From Kangiella sp. TOML190 (lineage in GTDB: Bacteria > Pseudomonadota > Gammaproteobacteria > Enterobacterales > Kangiellaceae), in NCBI RefSeq assembly GCF_023706045.1, contig NZ_BQYL01000001.1:2090001-2154000 (forward strand): a DNA stretch of 64,000 nt, read 5' to 3'. This document shows, piece by piece, positions 26,302-37,099 of the stretch (position 1 is its first letter; each line of letters begins with the position of its first letter). The translations under genes and the position numbers were made by a program. Under the pieces are notes generated by a model that made no database searches, had not been told where the DNA came from, and worked only from the letters and a program-made list of their open reading frames with translations.

Positions 26302-27465
26302 TTAGTTAGTAGGTAAGGTTTGTTGTAAAACACCTATAAAATTCAGTCCGGATATCTTAGCAATTTCCGAATACGAATACCCTCTTTTTATCAGCTCTTG
26401 GGTAATCAGCGGCATACCGGTAACGTCTACAGGGCTCGTGATAGAGCCATCTAAATCCAGTCCAAAAGCAACATAATCCACCCCCACCAGCTTAACGATA
26501 TGATCAATGGTATCGATCATCTCTTTGATCTCGTAGCCGCAGGTTGCCCCTTCGAAAATCGCCACCGCCATGACGCCACCCGTTTTGGCAATGGCGCGAA
26601 TATGCCGGTCGCTCAAGTTTCGCGGTGAATCGCAAACAGCTTTTACTCCGGTATGAGAAACCACCAGAGGCTTAGTGCTAATTTTTAAAATATCGTTTAT
26701 CGCTTGTTGCGAAGTATGGGCAATATCAATTAAAGCCCCCTTTTCTTGCGCTAACTTGACTAATTTAATGCCATCTGCCGATAGGCCGCCCTGTTTTACG
26801 CCATGCGCCGAACCTGAAAAATGGTTATCAAAAAAGTGCGCCATCCCAATCATGCGAATCCCAGCTTGATACAACGGCGTAAAGTTATTTAAGTCGGCTT
26901 CTAAAGCATGAGCACCTTCAATTCCTAGCATCCCGGCACGAATAGTATGATCTTTTTGTCGATCGCTAAGCCATTGCGCTAGACTTTTTTGATCCTTGAT
27001 TAGTCTTAGTTGATCATTATGCTTGGTTAAATTCTGCAGACGCTTAGCTTGATACAAAGCTCGCTGCTTTGGGCTATTCCAAGTTTTGATTGGCCAATGC
27101 TGCGCCATCACCAAAGGTATTAAACGATCGGTATCGCCGGAATTTTTTTGGAAATTTTGCCCTTGCGGCGATTTGGTAACCAGCCCAAAAACCTGCAAGG
27201 ATAAGTTGGCCTTTTGCATTCTGGGCAAATCGAAGTGGCCTTGTTGCCACTCTTGCCTTAAGTCGCGAGCCCATAGCAAAGGATCGGCATGTAAATCCGC
27301 GATCAATAAACGTTGATGCAATTTTGCGCTAGCCGAATCCACTTGATAAGGCGCTGGCTGACGTACCTGATTATGTTGGCTTTCAATGTAGCGCGCAAAG
27401 TATGGCGAAAAAATCGCAACCAGAAACACAAGCGCCAGCAACAGCCATAACAGTTTTTTTATCAT
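26302..27465 (-). CDS. membrane dipeptidase, peptidase M19 family
   Basis: A zinc-dependent dipeptidase related to renal dipeptidase, with a broad preference that can include D-amino-acid dipeptides. An N-terminal hydrophobic helix (residues 4-22) anchors it or serves as an uncleaved signal. Metal ligands are visible: ADLHAD (His, Asp), GIEGAHAL (Glu), IDIAHTS (His), VSHTGVKAVC (His) and FGLDLDG (Asp). The length is 387 aa. It lies 17 bp upstream of the hemolysin III gene's start on the same strand and may be cotranscribed with it. Confidence 0.92.
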   Translation of the reverse strand: MIKKLLWLLLALVFLVAIFSPYFARYIESQHNQVRQPAPYQVDSASAKLHQRLLIADLHADPLLWARDLRQEWQQGHFDLPRMQKANLSLQVFGLVTKSPQGQNFQKNSGDTDRLIPLVMAQHWPIKTWNSPKQRALYQAKRLQNLTKHNDQLRLIKDQKSLAQWLSDRQKDHTIRAGMLGIEGAHALEADLNNFTPLYQAGIRMIGMAHFFDNHFSGSAHGVKQGGLSADGIKLVKLAQEKGALIDIAHTSQQAINDILKISTKPLVVSHTGVKAVCDSPRNLSDRHIRAIAKTGGVMAVAIFEGATCGYEIKEMIDTIDHIVKLVGVDYVAFGLDLDGSITSPVDVTGMPLITQELIKRGYSYSEIAKISGLNFIGVLQQTLPTN

Positions 27466-27513
27466 TATTAAAATTGAAGTTACATTATCTGCGAGTGATT
27501 AAGCAGTGAGTGA

Positions 27514-29574
<2,061 letters not shown>

Positions 29575-29590
29575 TTATTCACCCGAGTTT

Positions 29591-29605
29591 ACTGGTATAA
29601 CCAGT
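29591..29605. promoter_or_regulatory. FadR-type operator upstream of fadH
   Basis: ACTGGT-ATA-ACCAGT is a perfect 15-bp palindrome of the CTGGT-N3-ACCAG form known for FadR sites such as E. coli fadBA. It lies 47 bp upstream of the fadH ATG. FadR controls fatty-acid breakdown genes and responds to acyl-CoA, so repression of fadH without fatty acids is likely. The regulator itself is not in the window. Confidence 0.7.
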
Positions 29606-29652
29606 GGCTCGCAAGCGGAATCCCGACTTTTGCAAGTGAGGAAGCTTAGACG

Positions 29653-29781
29653 ATGAAATATTTGATTACAAAATGCATGGGTTTTGTGGCTTTAGGAAAT
29701 GAAGTATTAACATTCCTATGGTTTAATATAGGCGTATTTTGGATTGGTCTGATTAACAATCACCAATCTATAAGTTTTTAA
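29653..29781 (+). CDS. possible 42-residue hydrophobic ORF
   Basis: Between fadH and sppA an ATG with AGGAAG 8 bases upstream opens a 42-residue frame rich in hydrophobic residues (FLWFNIGVFWIGL), which would make one membrane span. I know no relative. It overlaps the likely sppA promoter or leader, so it could be a leader peptide or chance. Confidence 0.3.
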   Translation: MKYLITKCMGFVALGNEVLTFLWFNIGVFWIGLINNHQSISF

Positions 29782-29804
29782 TAAATGAAAAGAAGGATAC
29801 CATT

Positions 29805-31676
29805 GTGGCTCAACCCAGTTCTTTTATCGGTAAATTTTTCTATCGAATTTGGAAAACCGTCGACGTTGCTGGCCGTTTATTGATCGGTCTGATTGCAATT
29901 ACTTTGCTTATATTTATGGTTCGCGGATGCGTTTCTGGCCCGGAACTACCAAAATATGACAAGGGTGCTGCCCTAGTGTTAGCGCCTAAAGGCATCTTGC
30001 AAGAGCAACTTACCTACACCGATCCGATCCAAGAGATCATAAACGAGGCGCAAGGTAGCCAAATTATCGAAACCAAAGTTGCTGATCTAGTTGATGCTAT
30101 CAACTACGCCAAAGACGACGATAAAATTCAAGTGTTATTCCTAGCTACCAATGGCTTACAAGGTGCCTATGGCGGTATTTCTAAATACCAAGATGTTCGC
30201 AAGGCTTTGGCCGACTTCAAAACCAGCGGTAAAAAGATTATCGCCAGTGCCGACAACTATTCGCAGTCTCAGTATTATCTGGCTTCGATGGCGGATGAAA
30301 TTTATATGAACCCACAAGGCATGATGATGCTTGAGGGAATGGGTCGCTATCGAACTTACTACAAAAGCTTGATTGATAATATCGGCGTTAAGATCAACCT
30401 ATTCCGCGTTGGTACCTTTAAGTCAGCGATGGAACCTTACTTCCGCGACTCTATGTCAGATGCTGCTAAAGAAGCTAATATCGAATGGTTAGGCGATCTT
30501 TGGTCGGCGATGAAAAGTGAGATCGCTCAATCGCGCGGCATGCAAGAAGCGAAGCTAGATAATTACATCGAAAACTTCCCTCAACTATTAAAAGATCTTA
30601 ATGGTGACACCGGTAAATTAGCGCTCGAGCATGGCTTTGTGGACAAGCTTATGAGCCGTGGCGATTTACGTCAGTATATGATCGAATTAGTAGGCATGAA
30701 TGAAAAGAAAACTTCGTTCAAGCAAATTCATTTCCACAGTTATTTAAAAGCCAAACGACCTCTGGTTGAGCTTCCTTCAACAGCTGAGAATCAAGTTGCG
30801 GTGATCGTAGCTAAAGGCGGTATCGAAGATGGAATCCGCAAAGAAGGCACCATTGGTGGCGACAGCACTGCAAAACTTATTCGTAAGGCTCGAATGAACG
30901 ATAAAGTAAAAGCCATTGTTTTGCGCGTTGATAGCCCTGGCGGCAGCGCTTTTGCTTCAGAAGTCATTCGTGCTGAACTTGAGCGAGCGCAGAACGAAGG
31001 TAAAGTTGTGGTAGCTTCTATGGGCGGCTATGCCGCATCAGGTGGCTACTGGATCTCAGCAACTGCTGATGAAATTTGGGCACAACCAACCACTATTACC
31101 GGTTCTATTGGTATTTTTGGGATGATCCCAACCTTCCAACAGCCAGCCAACAAAATTGGTATTTTCAGCGATGGTGTGGGAACTACTAAATTTGCAAATG
31201 CAATTGATCCTTTAACCGATATTAAGCCAGAAGTAGGCGAAGTGATTCAAGAGATCATCAACAACGGTTATGACGAATTTTTATCACTAGTAGCCCGCGG
31301 TCGTGACATGACCGTAGAAGAAGTGAATCAAATTGCTCAAGGCCGTGTTTGGTCAGGCATTGATGCTAAGCGTTTAGGTTTAGTCGATGAGCTTGGCGAT
31401 CTTAACGATGCTATTAAAGGCGCAGCCAAGTTAGCGAATATTGATAGTTATGATACTGTTTTTATCAAGCGCGAATTATCTGAAAAAGAAGTCTTAATGA
31501 AACAATTTTTAGATAGTGCTGAAATTAGCAGCTCACTGCAAGCATTAGGTAACAACCAAAACAGTAATCCAGTGCTACAAGCACTAACGCAAGAAGTGAA
31601 ACAAATCATTGACGGTTTTAGCGGCTTTAACGATCCTAATCATGCTTACATCCACTGTATGTGTGAGATCGACTAG
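29805..31676 (+). CDS. sppA: signal peptide peptidase SppA (protease IV), 67-kDa type
   Basis: A membrane-bound serine protease that degrades cleaved signal peptides in the periplasmic leaflet. Residues ~28-45 are the single membrane anchor. Two tandem peptidase S49 domains follow: the first carries the catalytic Lys in VGTFKSAMEP, and the second the nucleophile Ser in GGYAASGGYW. VDSPGGSAFASE is also conserved. The start is a GTG with AAGGA 7-8 bases upstream. The length, 623 aa, is typical of the long Gram-negative form. A terminator follows. Confidence 0.95.
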   Translation: MAQPSSFIGKFFYRIWKTVDVAGRLLIGLIAITLLIFMVRGCVSGPELPKYDKGAALVLAPKGILQEQLTYTDPIQEIINEAQGSQIIETKVADLVDAINYAKDDDKIQVLFLATNGLQGAYGGISKYQDVRKALADFKTSGKKIIASADNYSQSQYYLASMADEIYMNPQGMMMLEGMGRYRTYYKSLIDNIGVKINLFRVGTFKSAMEPYFRDSMSDAAKEANIEWLGDLWSAMKSEIAQSRGMQEAKLDNYIENFPQLLKDLNGDTGKLALEHGFVDKLMSRGDLRQYMIELVGMNEKKTSFKQIHFHSYLKAKRPLVELPSTAENQVAVIVAKGGIEDGIRKEGTIGGDSTAKLIRKARMNDKVKAIVLRVDSPGGSAFASEVIRAELERAQNEGKVVVASMGGYAASGGYWISATADEIWAQPTTITGSIGIFGMIPTFQQPANKIGIFSDGVGTTKFANAIDPLTDIKPEVGEVIQEIINNGYDEFLSLVARGRDMTVEEVNQIAQGRVWSGIDAKRLGLVDELGDLNDAIKGAAKLANIDSYDTVFIKRELSEKEVLMKQFLDSAEISSSLQALGNNQNSNPVLQALTQEVKQIIDGFSGFNDPNHAYIHCMCEID

Positions 31677-31697
31677 TAACACTAGGGTTTTACCAAG

Positions 31698-31721
31698 AGG
31701 CGGCTTTAAGTCGCCTTTTTT
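31698..31721 (+). terminator. Rho-independent terminator after sppA
   Basis: Arms 31698-31704 and 31710-31716 form a 7-bp GC-rich stem (one G-U pair) with a 5-base loop, followed by five T. It separates sppA from ansA. Confidence 0.85.
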
Positions 31722-31825
31722 AATGCTTGGTTATTGCCTCTTTATTGGCTTTGTAAATCTGCGCATTACCGCTATACTTTCACCAGTTATTAAATTTCAA
31801 CAACTTTAATTTAGCGATCAACTTC

Positions 31826-32842
31826 ATGGCAACTAAAAAAGTTTATATTGCATATACTGGCGGCACTATCGGCATGATGCCTAGCGAGAAAGGTTTTGTG
31901 CCGCAAGAAGGTTTTCTGGAAAAAACGTTGGCCAGCTTTCCAGAATTTGCCCATGACCAAATGCCGCAAATTACCATCCACGACTATGCCGAGCCGATCG
32001 ACTCTGCCAATATGTCGCCACAAGATTGGCATTTGATTGCTAAAGATATTGAAAAAAATTACAACGACTATGATGGCTTTGTAGTACTACACGGTACCGA
32101 TACCATGGCCTACACCGCTTCGGCACTATCCTTTATGCTAGAGGGCTTGCAAAAACCCGTAATCATCACCGGCTCGCAAATTCCCTTAACCCAACTGCGA
32201 ACTGATGCCCGCGATAATATTATTAATGCTATTTATTTAGCGGCGCATTACCCGATCCCTGAAGTTTGTTTGTTTTTTCATGATCACCTGCATCGTGGCA
32301 ATCGCTGCACTAAAACCGATGCCGATGGTTTTGCTGCCTTTAGCTCGCCAAATGTGCCACCCATTGCCAGTATCGGCAGTAAAATTAAAGTGCGAAAACA
32401 TTTGATTTTTAAACAGCACCGAGCCGAGTTAAATGTACAACAATTTAGCGCTCCTAAGATTGCTATATTGACATTATTTCCAGGAATTTCTGCCGAGTTT
32501 GTAGAGGACTTTTTAGCTCAAGCCAATCTCGACGGCGTGGTTTTACAAAGCTATGGAATGGGCAATGCTCCTATCAATAATAAACCGCTGATCAAAGCCA
32601 TTAAGAAGGCATGCGATAAAGGTATGGTTATTGTCAATTGCACTCAGTGCATGCAGGGCTGCGTGCAAATGGAAACTTATGAAACGGGCAAGGTTTTACT
32701 CGATGCGGGTGTAATTTCAGGCTTTGATATGACCACTGAAGCCGCTCTGGCAAAGCTCTATTACCTGTTTAGTCGTGATCTAGCAGTTGATCTCATTCGT
32801 GAAAAAATGGTTACCAGTCTTCGCGGCGAATTAACACCTTAA
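31826..32842 (+). CDS. ansA: cytoplasmic type I asparaginase
   Basis: Hydrolyses L-asparagine to aspartate and ammonia. TGGTIGM near residue 12 carries the first catalytic Thr, and LHGTDTMAYTASAL the second Thr with the Asp. There is no signal peptide, in line with the cytoplasmic AnsA form rather than the secreted AnsB. The length of 338 aa matches E. coli AnsA. It follows sppA after a terminator, so it should have its own promoter; this order sppA-ansA is also seen in other gammaproteobacteria. Confidence 0.95.
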   Translation: MATKKVYIAYTGGTIGMMPSEKGFVPQEGFLEKTLASFPEFAHDQMPQITIHDYAEPIDSANMSPQDWHLIAKDIEKNYNDYDGFVVLHGTDTMAYTASALSFMLEGLQKPVIITGSQIPLTQLRTDARDNIINAIYLAAHYPIPEVCLFFHDHLHRGNRCTKTDADGFAAFSSPNVPPIASIGSKIKVRKHLIFKQHRAELNVQQFSAPKIAILTLFPGISAEFVEDFLAQANLDGVVLQSYGMGNAPINNKPLIKAIKKACDKGMVIVNCTQCMQGCVQMETYETGKVLLDAGVISGFDMTTEAALAKLYYLFSRDLAVDLIREKMVTSLRGELTP

Positions 32843-33037
32843 CGCCCATCGCGCAAAATCTTTCCTTCTAATCTTTAGTAGATTAAAACTCATCTGATCT
32901 ACTAGCAAAAGATATCACTTGAATATCCACAGTTTCAGGATTAATGTAACTAGTAGGGTTTATTTTTCTAGTTTACTTGACGCTAGTTTAAATTATAGAT
33001 TGGAATAAGGTTGATGAAAGATTAAGGGAGCTCGATC

Positions 33038-34459
33038 ATGGTTAATATTAGCAAGCCACTTCTAACCATACTATTGCTTGTAATCGTAAACAGTCCTGTG
33101 CAAGGCTCTGAGTCCTCCAGCTCTGAATCTTCAACAAGCTCTAAACCTTCAAGCTCCGAAGCTAACACTTCTCAAACGAATACTTCTAAGATTAATAGGC
33201 AAAAGTCTAAAGCCAATGCCACCGACGATCCGCACCATGATGATGACCACGAACCCGATCAGGAGCATACGGTTTCGACGATAGACATCGACCAACAAAA
33301 TGATGCCCCTTTTTGGCAACAAGCATCACTGATAGTCAGCCCACGTCTCTACTACCTTAACCGTGGTCGCGACAGCTCTAGAGATAGCGAAGCCTTGGCT
33401 TTTGGTGGTTCAGTCGCCTTTCGTTCAGGCTGGGTCGCGGATCACTTGCAAATCGGAGTAACGGGCTATACCTCACAAAAAGTCTATGCGCCCTCAGGTA
33501 AAGATGGCACAGACTTATTACAGCCAGGTCAAGAAAGCTATTCGGTGATAGGCGAACTGCAAGCCACTATTCGCTTTTACGAAAATATTGGTATGCGCAT
33601 CGGTAGGCAACGCTTTGAATTACCTTATTTAGGCAGTAGCGATTCGCGCATGGTCCCAAGGATTTATCAAGCAATCGCGGTCGGCGATACCTCAACTGCG
33701 GTGGATGGCTTAGCTTGGATCGCGGGTTATGTTGAAAAAGTTAAATACAAAACCGAAGATAAATTTATCGATATTTCCGAAGCTATCGGCATAGAAGAGT
33801 CAGAAACTGGCCTTAGTATGCTGGGGGTAAAATATGACAAATTTAGAGACTGGGAAATATCCGTTATTGACCTATTTAACAAGGATGCTTTCAATACTTT
33901 TTTCATTAAAGCTGAAAAAAAATATCAACTAGGACCGAACTTTGATATCAGCACTGACTTTCAATTTACCCAGCAAAACGATGTTGGAAAATCCTATATT
34001 GGTGATTTCGATACCCACCTATTTGCCGCAAAAGTTCAGTTACATCACAATAATACCCGTTATCGAGCGGCCTTTAGTACCACCGCCGATGAACAAGGGA
34101 TCCAAAAACCCTACGGTAGTTCCACCAATTATTTGTCAGTAATCATAGAAGATTTTGATCGTGCGGGAGAAAATGCTTTTTTACTTGGCGTGAGTCATAA
34201 TTTTGGCCAAATTGGTCCTGGTAGATTGAGTACTTTTGCAAACATCGTTAAAGGCAACACTCCCGATTCTGGCCCGCAGGCCAGCCCCGATCAAACCGAA
34301 TATAACCTCACCTTTGACTACCGATTAAATACTGGCAAATGGGATCGGTTGTCTTTTCGAACTCGCTTAGCCTACTTGAATCAAGAAGATGGTCTTGGCG
34401 GCAATGATCTGTTCGACTTTCGGTTTATCGTCAATTATAGCTTCGAACTACTCGATTAG
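33038..34459 (+). CDS. OprD-like outer-membrane porin with Ser-rich and His/Asp-rich linker
   Basis: A 473-residue outer-membrane barrel. After a signal peptide (residues 1-23) comes a Ser/Thr-rich segment (24-50) and then an acidic His-rich stretch (HHDDDHEPDQEH, 66-77) before the barrel. SPRLYYLNRGRD, GWVADHLQIGVTGY and GMRIGRQRFELPYL resemble the OprD family, which takes up amino acids, peptides, aromatic acids or metal chelates. The end NYSFELLD is typical for the last strand. The His/Asp linker could bind divalent metals, an inference. AGGGAG lies about 8 bases upstream of the ATG. It is convergent with a His-rich lipoprotein gene. Confidence 0.8.
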   Translation: MVNISKPLLTILLLVIVNSPVQGSESSSSESSTSSKPSSSEANTSQTNTSKINRQKSKANATDDPHHDDDHEPDQEHTVSTIDIDQQNDAPFWQQASLIVSPRLYYLNRGRDSSRDSEALAFGGSVAFRSGWVADHLQIGVTGYTSQKVYAPSGKDGTDLLQPGQESYSVIGELQATIRFYENIGMRIGRQRFELPYLGSSDSRMVPRIYQAIAVGDTSTAVDGLAWIAGYVEKVKYKTEDKFIDISEAIGIEESETGLSMLGVKYDKFRDWEISVIDLFNKDAFNTFFIKAEKKYQLGPNFDISTDFQFTQQNDVGKSYIGDFDTHLFAAKVQLHHNNTRYRAAFSTTADEQGIQKPYGSSTNYLSVIIEDFDRAGENAFLLGVSHNFGQIGPGRLSTFANIVKGNTPDSGPQASPDQTEYNLTFDYRLNTGKWDRLSFRTRLAYLNQEDGLGGNDLFDFRFIVNYSFELLD

Positions 34460-34461
34460 GT

Positions 34462-34674
34462 TTAGCGATTACAGTGCCAATGTCCTGCGTGTTTCCAACA
34501 CTTTTTACGCTTTGCTGGCTTTTTTACCACGATAATATTGGTATGCTGATGCTGCGCATCTAGATGAGCGGCGGTATGTACCACCGCTTTGGCAGTCGAA
34601 TGAGTATGATGTCCGTGATGATAGTGACAGCCACTAATTGCTAGCGCCAGAACACTAATAACAGCTAATTTCAT
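34462..34674 (-). CDS. small His-rich lipoprotein
   Basis: A 70-residue protein with a signal peptide and the lipobox AISGC (Cys16), followed by HYHHGHHTH. It has 13 His in total and two more Cys near the C-terminus (C59, C68). I chose the ATG at 34674, which has GGAG 6 bases upstream, over an in-frame ATG at 34686. The composition suggests binding of Ni, Zn or Cu in the periplasm; no family is recognised. It ends 2 bp from the end of the OprD-like porin gene, whose linker is also His-rich. Confidence 0.8.
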   Translation of the reverse strand: MKLAVISVLALAISGCHYHHGHHTHSTAKAVVHTAAHLDAQHQHTNIIVVKKPAKRKKCWKHAGHWHCNR

Positions 34675-34757
34675 TAATAACTCCATAGTTCGTAATTCAC
34701 AATGCGTAGTAACGCTATCTCTACTAACGAACTGGGAAGTTTTAGGTTTACAGCCTG

Positions 34758-36026
34758 CTATAAAAATTCTGCTAAATACTGATATTTAGGGGTTAACTCG
34801 CCTTTATAGGTAATTACTGCTTCTTTTAGATCCTCTGGCAAGCCGCACTCTTCGAAGGATTTGGATAAATCCATCGCCATAATCTGCGGCGCATAGGTTT
34901 TCAGCGCCGCTGAGAAATCATTCGAAGCATCAATGGGCAATTCACAAGGCAAATTGTCAATCGACATCACGGTAATGCCATCCCATGAAATGCCATCTTT
35001 TGAACTATCAGTATCAACATTATAGGTGAACGCCGGATTATCAATATCCGAAGCCTTAGTGGTGCACTCTAAGCTACCGTTGATATCACAAGAGATATCG
35101 CCAACCACTAATGGCAACTTATCTTTGTGCGCAATCATGCGCGCCTTATCCAAATGCTTAGGGTATTTTTCTTCCCAATACGGCGTTTGCAGCAAAATAT
35201 TAAATTGCCCCAAGACTCGATCAAAAGAGCTTTCGTAAGCTTCGATGCCCTTTTCTACAAAGTCGTTCATATCAAACTCTCGATAAGAGCCTGCACCATC
35301 TTTACGCTTATTGATATGACGTGAAGAAAGTACCGCAAAGAAGCTGCCTTTGGGTAAATTACCAGCTAAAAAATCTTCCGCGGAAACTTGTGGCAAGCCT
35401 AACCACTGACACACTTCTATTGAGCCTTTACCCACTTTACCAGTTCCCACTACTAAAGCACGGATCGGTTCACCCTGCTGTAAATCGTACTCGCCTAAAT
35501 TGGCTTTTAATTGCTCGACTGTGCCATAATGATGAGTCATTTTTAAGTGTGACAAAGGCGTTGCTAAGCCTTCTTGTGCTAGCTTTTGTCCTAACACATG
35601 AAAACTATCCACCGCGCCAGCAATTCCAGCATAACGACCAAAAGCAATGGTTCTTTGTCCAGTCGCTGGATCAACAATCGGTTCATAATCAAGCAAGGTT
35701 GCCTGCTCATCGATAAACTTTTGCAGTAACGGCATATTGTAATCTTGGCCTTTGATGGTATGCGAAAAAGCCAGATGAACCTGTTTATGCTGAATAGAAT
35801 CTACTGGAGGCTCTTTGATCCCTAAAACAAACTCAGCCTGTTCAGGTTGCGCTGGGTATTTGGCACCAGCTTGTTGATACTCCTCATCTGAAAAAATACG
35901 AATCTCACAAGGCTCTAGCTCAATCTCTAAACCCCTTTCGGTCAATGTTTTTACGGCTTCCGGTGTCAGCGGCGCTCGTTTTTCCCATTGATTTTTATGC
36001 TCTTTGCGAATAATGGTTTTTAACAT
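34758..36026 (-). CDS. lysine-ketoglutarate reductase / saccharopine dehydrogenase-like protein
   Basis: A 422-residue protein of the alanine dehydrogenase/LOR fold. IRKEHKNQWEKRAPLTPEAV is the N-terminal signature that resembles lysine-2-oxoglutarate reductases and saccharopine dehydrogenase, and VVGTGKVGKGSIEV is a Rossmann NAD(P) loop. Such enzymes join or split lysine and 2-oxoglutarate through saccharopine. The partner saccharopine dehydrogenase or a fused LKR-SDH is not in the window, so whether it works in lysine breakdown or elsewhere is unclear. It lies 18 bp downstream of yeaC on the same strand. Confidence 0.8.
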   Translation of the reverse strand: MLKTIIRKEHKNQWEKRAPLTPEAVKTLTERGLEIELEPCEIRIFSDEEYQQAGAKYPAQPEQAEFVLGIKEPPVDSIQHKQVHLAFSHTIKGQDYNMPLLQKFIDEQATLLDYEPIVDPATGQRTIAFGRYAGIAGAVDSFHVLGQKLAQEGLATPLSHLKMTHHYGTVEQLKANLGEYDLQQGEPIRALVVGTGKVGKGSIEVCQWLGLPQVSAEDFLAGNLPKGSFFAVLSSRHINKRKDGAGSYREFDMNDFVEKGIEAYESSFDRVLGQFNILLQTPYWEEKYPKHLDKARMIAHKDKLPLVVGDISCDINGSLECTTKASDIDNPAFTYNVDTDSSKDGISWDGITVMSIDNLPCELPIDASNDFSAALKTYAPQIMAMDLSKSFEECGLPEDLKEAVITYKGELTPKYQYLAEFL

Positions 36027-36044
36027 GCCAGTTCTCTGCTTAAT

Positions 36045-36356
36045 TTATTGATCTTTGTCGGTTTGCGTCTTGATCTCGATGCTGTCGCCAAGGTTTCGTT
36101 TATCATTTGCCGATAGGCCTTGAAACTCGCTGCGGATTTTCTTGCCTGTGACCAGCTGACCTTCCTTTGTGACACTAAAAGGCTCATCGTGGCTATCAGA
36201 AAAACGCGCTTTGTATAGCATGATTGCTTGGATACACGACTCTTTTTGCTGCTCAGACAAGGGGTTACCATCAGGCCACTTGCCAGTTGCTACAGCTTCG
36301 GAAAAGCGTTCAATCATTTCCGGCGTGAGCGAATCAATAAGTTTGGAATAGTCCAC
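36045..36356 (-). CDS. yeaC: YeaC family protein (DUF1315)
   Basis: A 103-residue cytoplasmic protein of unknown function. SLTPEMIERFSEAVATGKWP and LSEQQKESCIQAIMLYKARF match the YeaC/DUF1315 family of gammaproteobacteria. The start is a GTG, with GGGAG about 10 bases upstream. The LKR-like gene follows after 18 bp, so the two may be cotranscribed. It is divergent from miaE. Confidence 0.9.
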   Translation of the reverse strand: MDYSKLIDSLTPEMIERFSEAVATGKWPDGNPLSEQQKESCIQAIMLYKARFSDSHDEPFSVTKEGQLVTGKKIRSEFQGLSANDKRNLGDSIEIKTQTDKDQ

Positions 36357-36491
36357 GATCTAGCAACTCCCAATGGCCGTTTTAAGGAGCGCAATTATGC
36401 TTGATTTTGCAGCAATATGCCAGTTTACAGCCCAACTAGGTCTGTTATCATTGCTGCTTTAACGCCTAGTTAAGCTTAAATAAAAAGTCGT

Positions 36492-37061
36492 ATGCAACTT
36501 AAAATTAAATCATCCCAAGCATGGCTAGCCGCGGTACTGTCCGATTTTGATCGTTTTCTACAAGATCACGCCTCTTGCGAGAAGAAAGCCTCAGGTATGG
36601 CCCTATCTTTTATTTCTCACTATCCGGACAAGCCAGAGCTGATTAAGGCGATGATGGATCTGGCGCTTGAAGAGCTGAATCACTTTAAGCAAGTCTACGC
36701 CATAATGGAGAAACAAGGTATTGAATTGGCTGCTGATGTTAAAGATCCCTATATCAATCAATTAAAACAATTGATCGGACAAGGTCGCGAGCAATATTTA
36801 ATTGATCGTTTGCTAGTCGCCGCCATTGTCGAAAGGCGCGGCCATGAGCGCTTTGGGCTGATTGCGCAGGCTTTGCCAGAAGGCAAACTAAAGCGGTTTT
36901 ATCAAGTCATAACCCGCAGCGAAGCCAAGCACTATGAATTATTTTTAAATCTTGCTCACCAGTACGCTCAGCGAGTCGATGTAACCAGTCGCCTTGAGCA
37001 ACTACTAATAGCCGAAGCTGCTATTATTGAACAATTGCCAGCGCTGCCTCAATTGCATTAA
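36492..37061 (+). CDS. miaE: tRNA-(ms2io6A) hydroxylase MiaE
   Basis: A diiron enzyme that hydroxylates the isopentenyl side chain of ms2i6A at position 37 of certain tRNAs, using oxygen. The protein is a helical bundle with diiron ligands in EELNHF (Glu, His) and in ERRGHERF and EAKHYELF further along. HASCEKKASGMALSFI near the N-terminus is a family signature. The length of 189 aa is typical for the short form. The gene is monocistronic and divergent from yeaC. Confidence 0.93.
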   Translation: MQLKIKSSQAWLAAVLSDFDRFLQDHASCEKKASGMALSFISHYPDKPELIKAMMDLALEELNHFKQVYAIMEKQGIELAADVKDPYINQLKQLIGQGREQYLIDRLLVAAIVERRGHERFGLIAQALPEGKLKRFYQVITRSEAKHYELFLNLAHQYAQRVDVTSRLEQLLIAEAAIIEQLPALPQLH

Positions 37062-37099
37062 TTTCTTTAATAAACACCACGACTTACCACTCTTTATAA

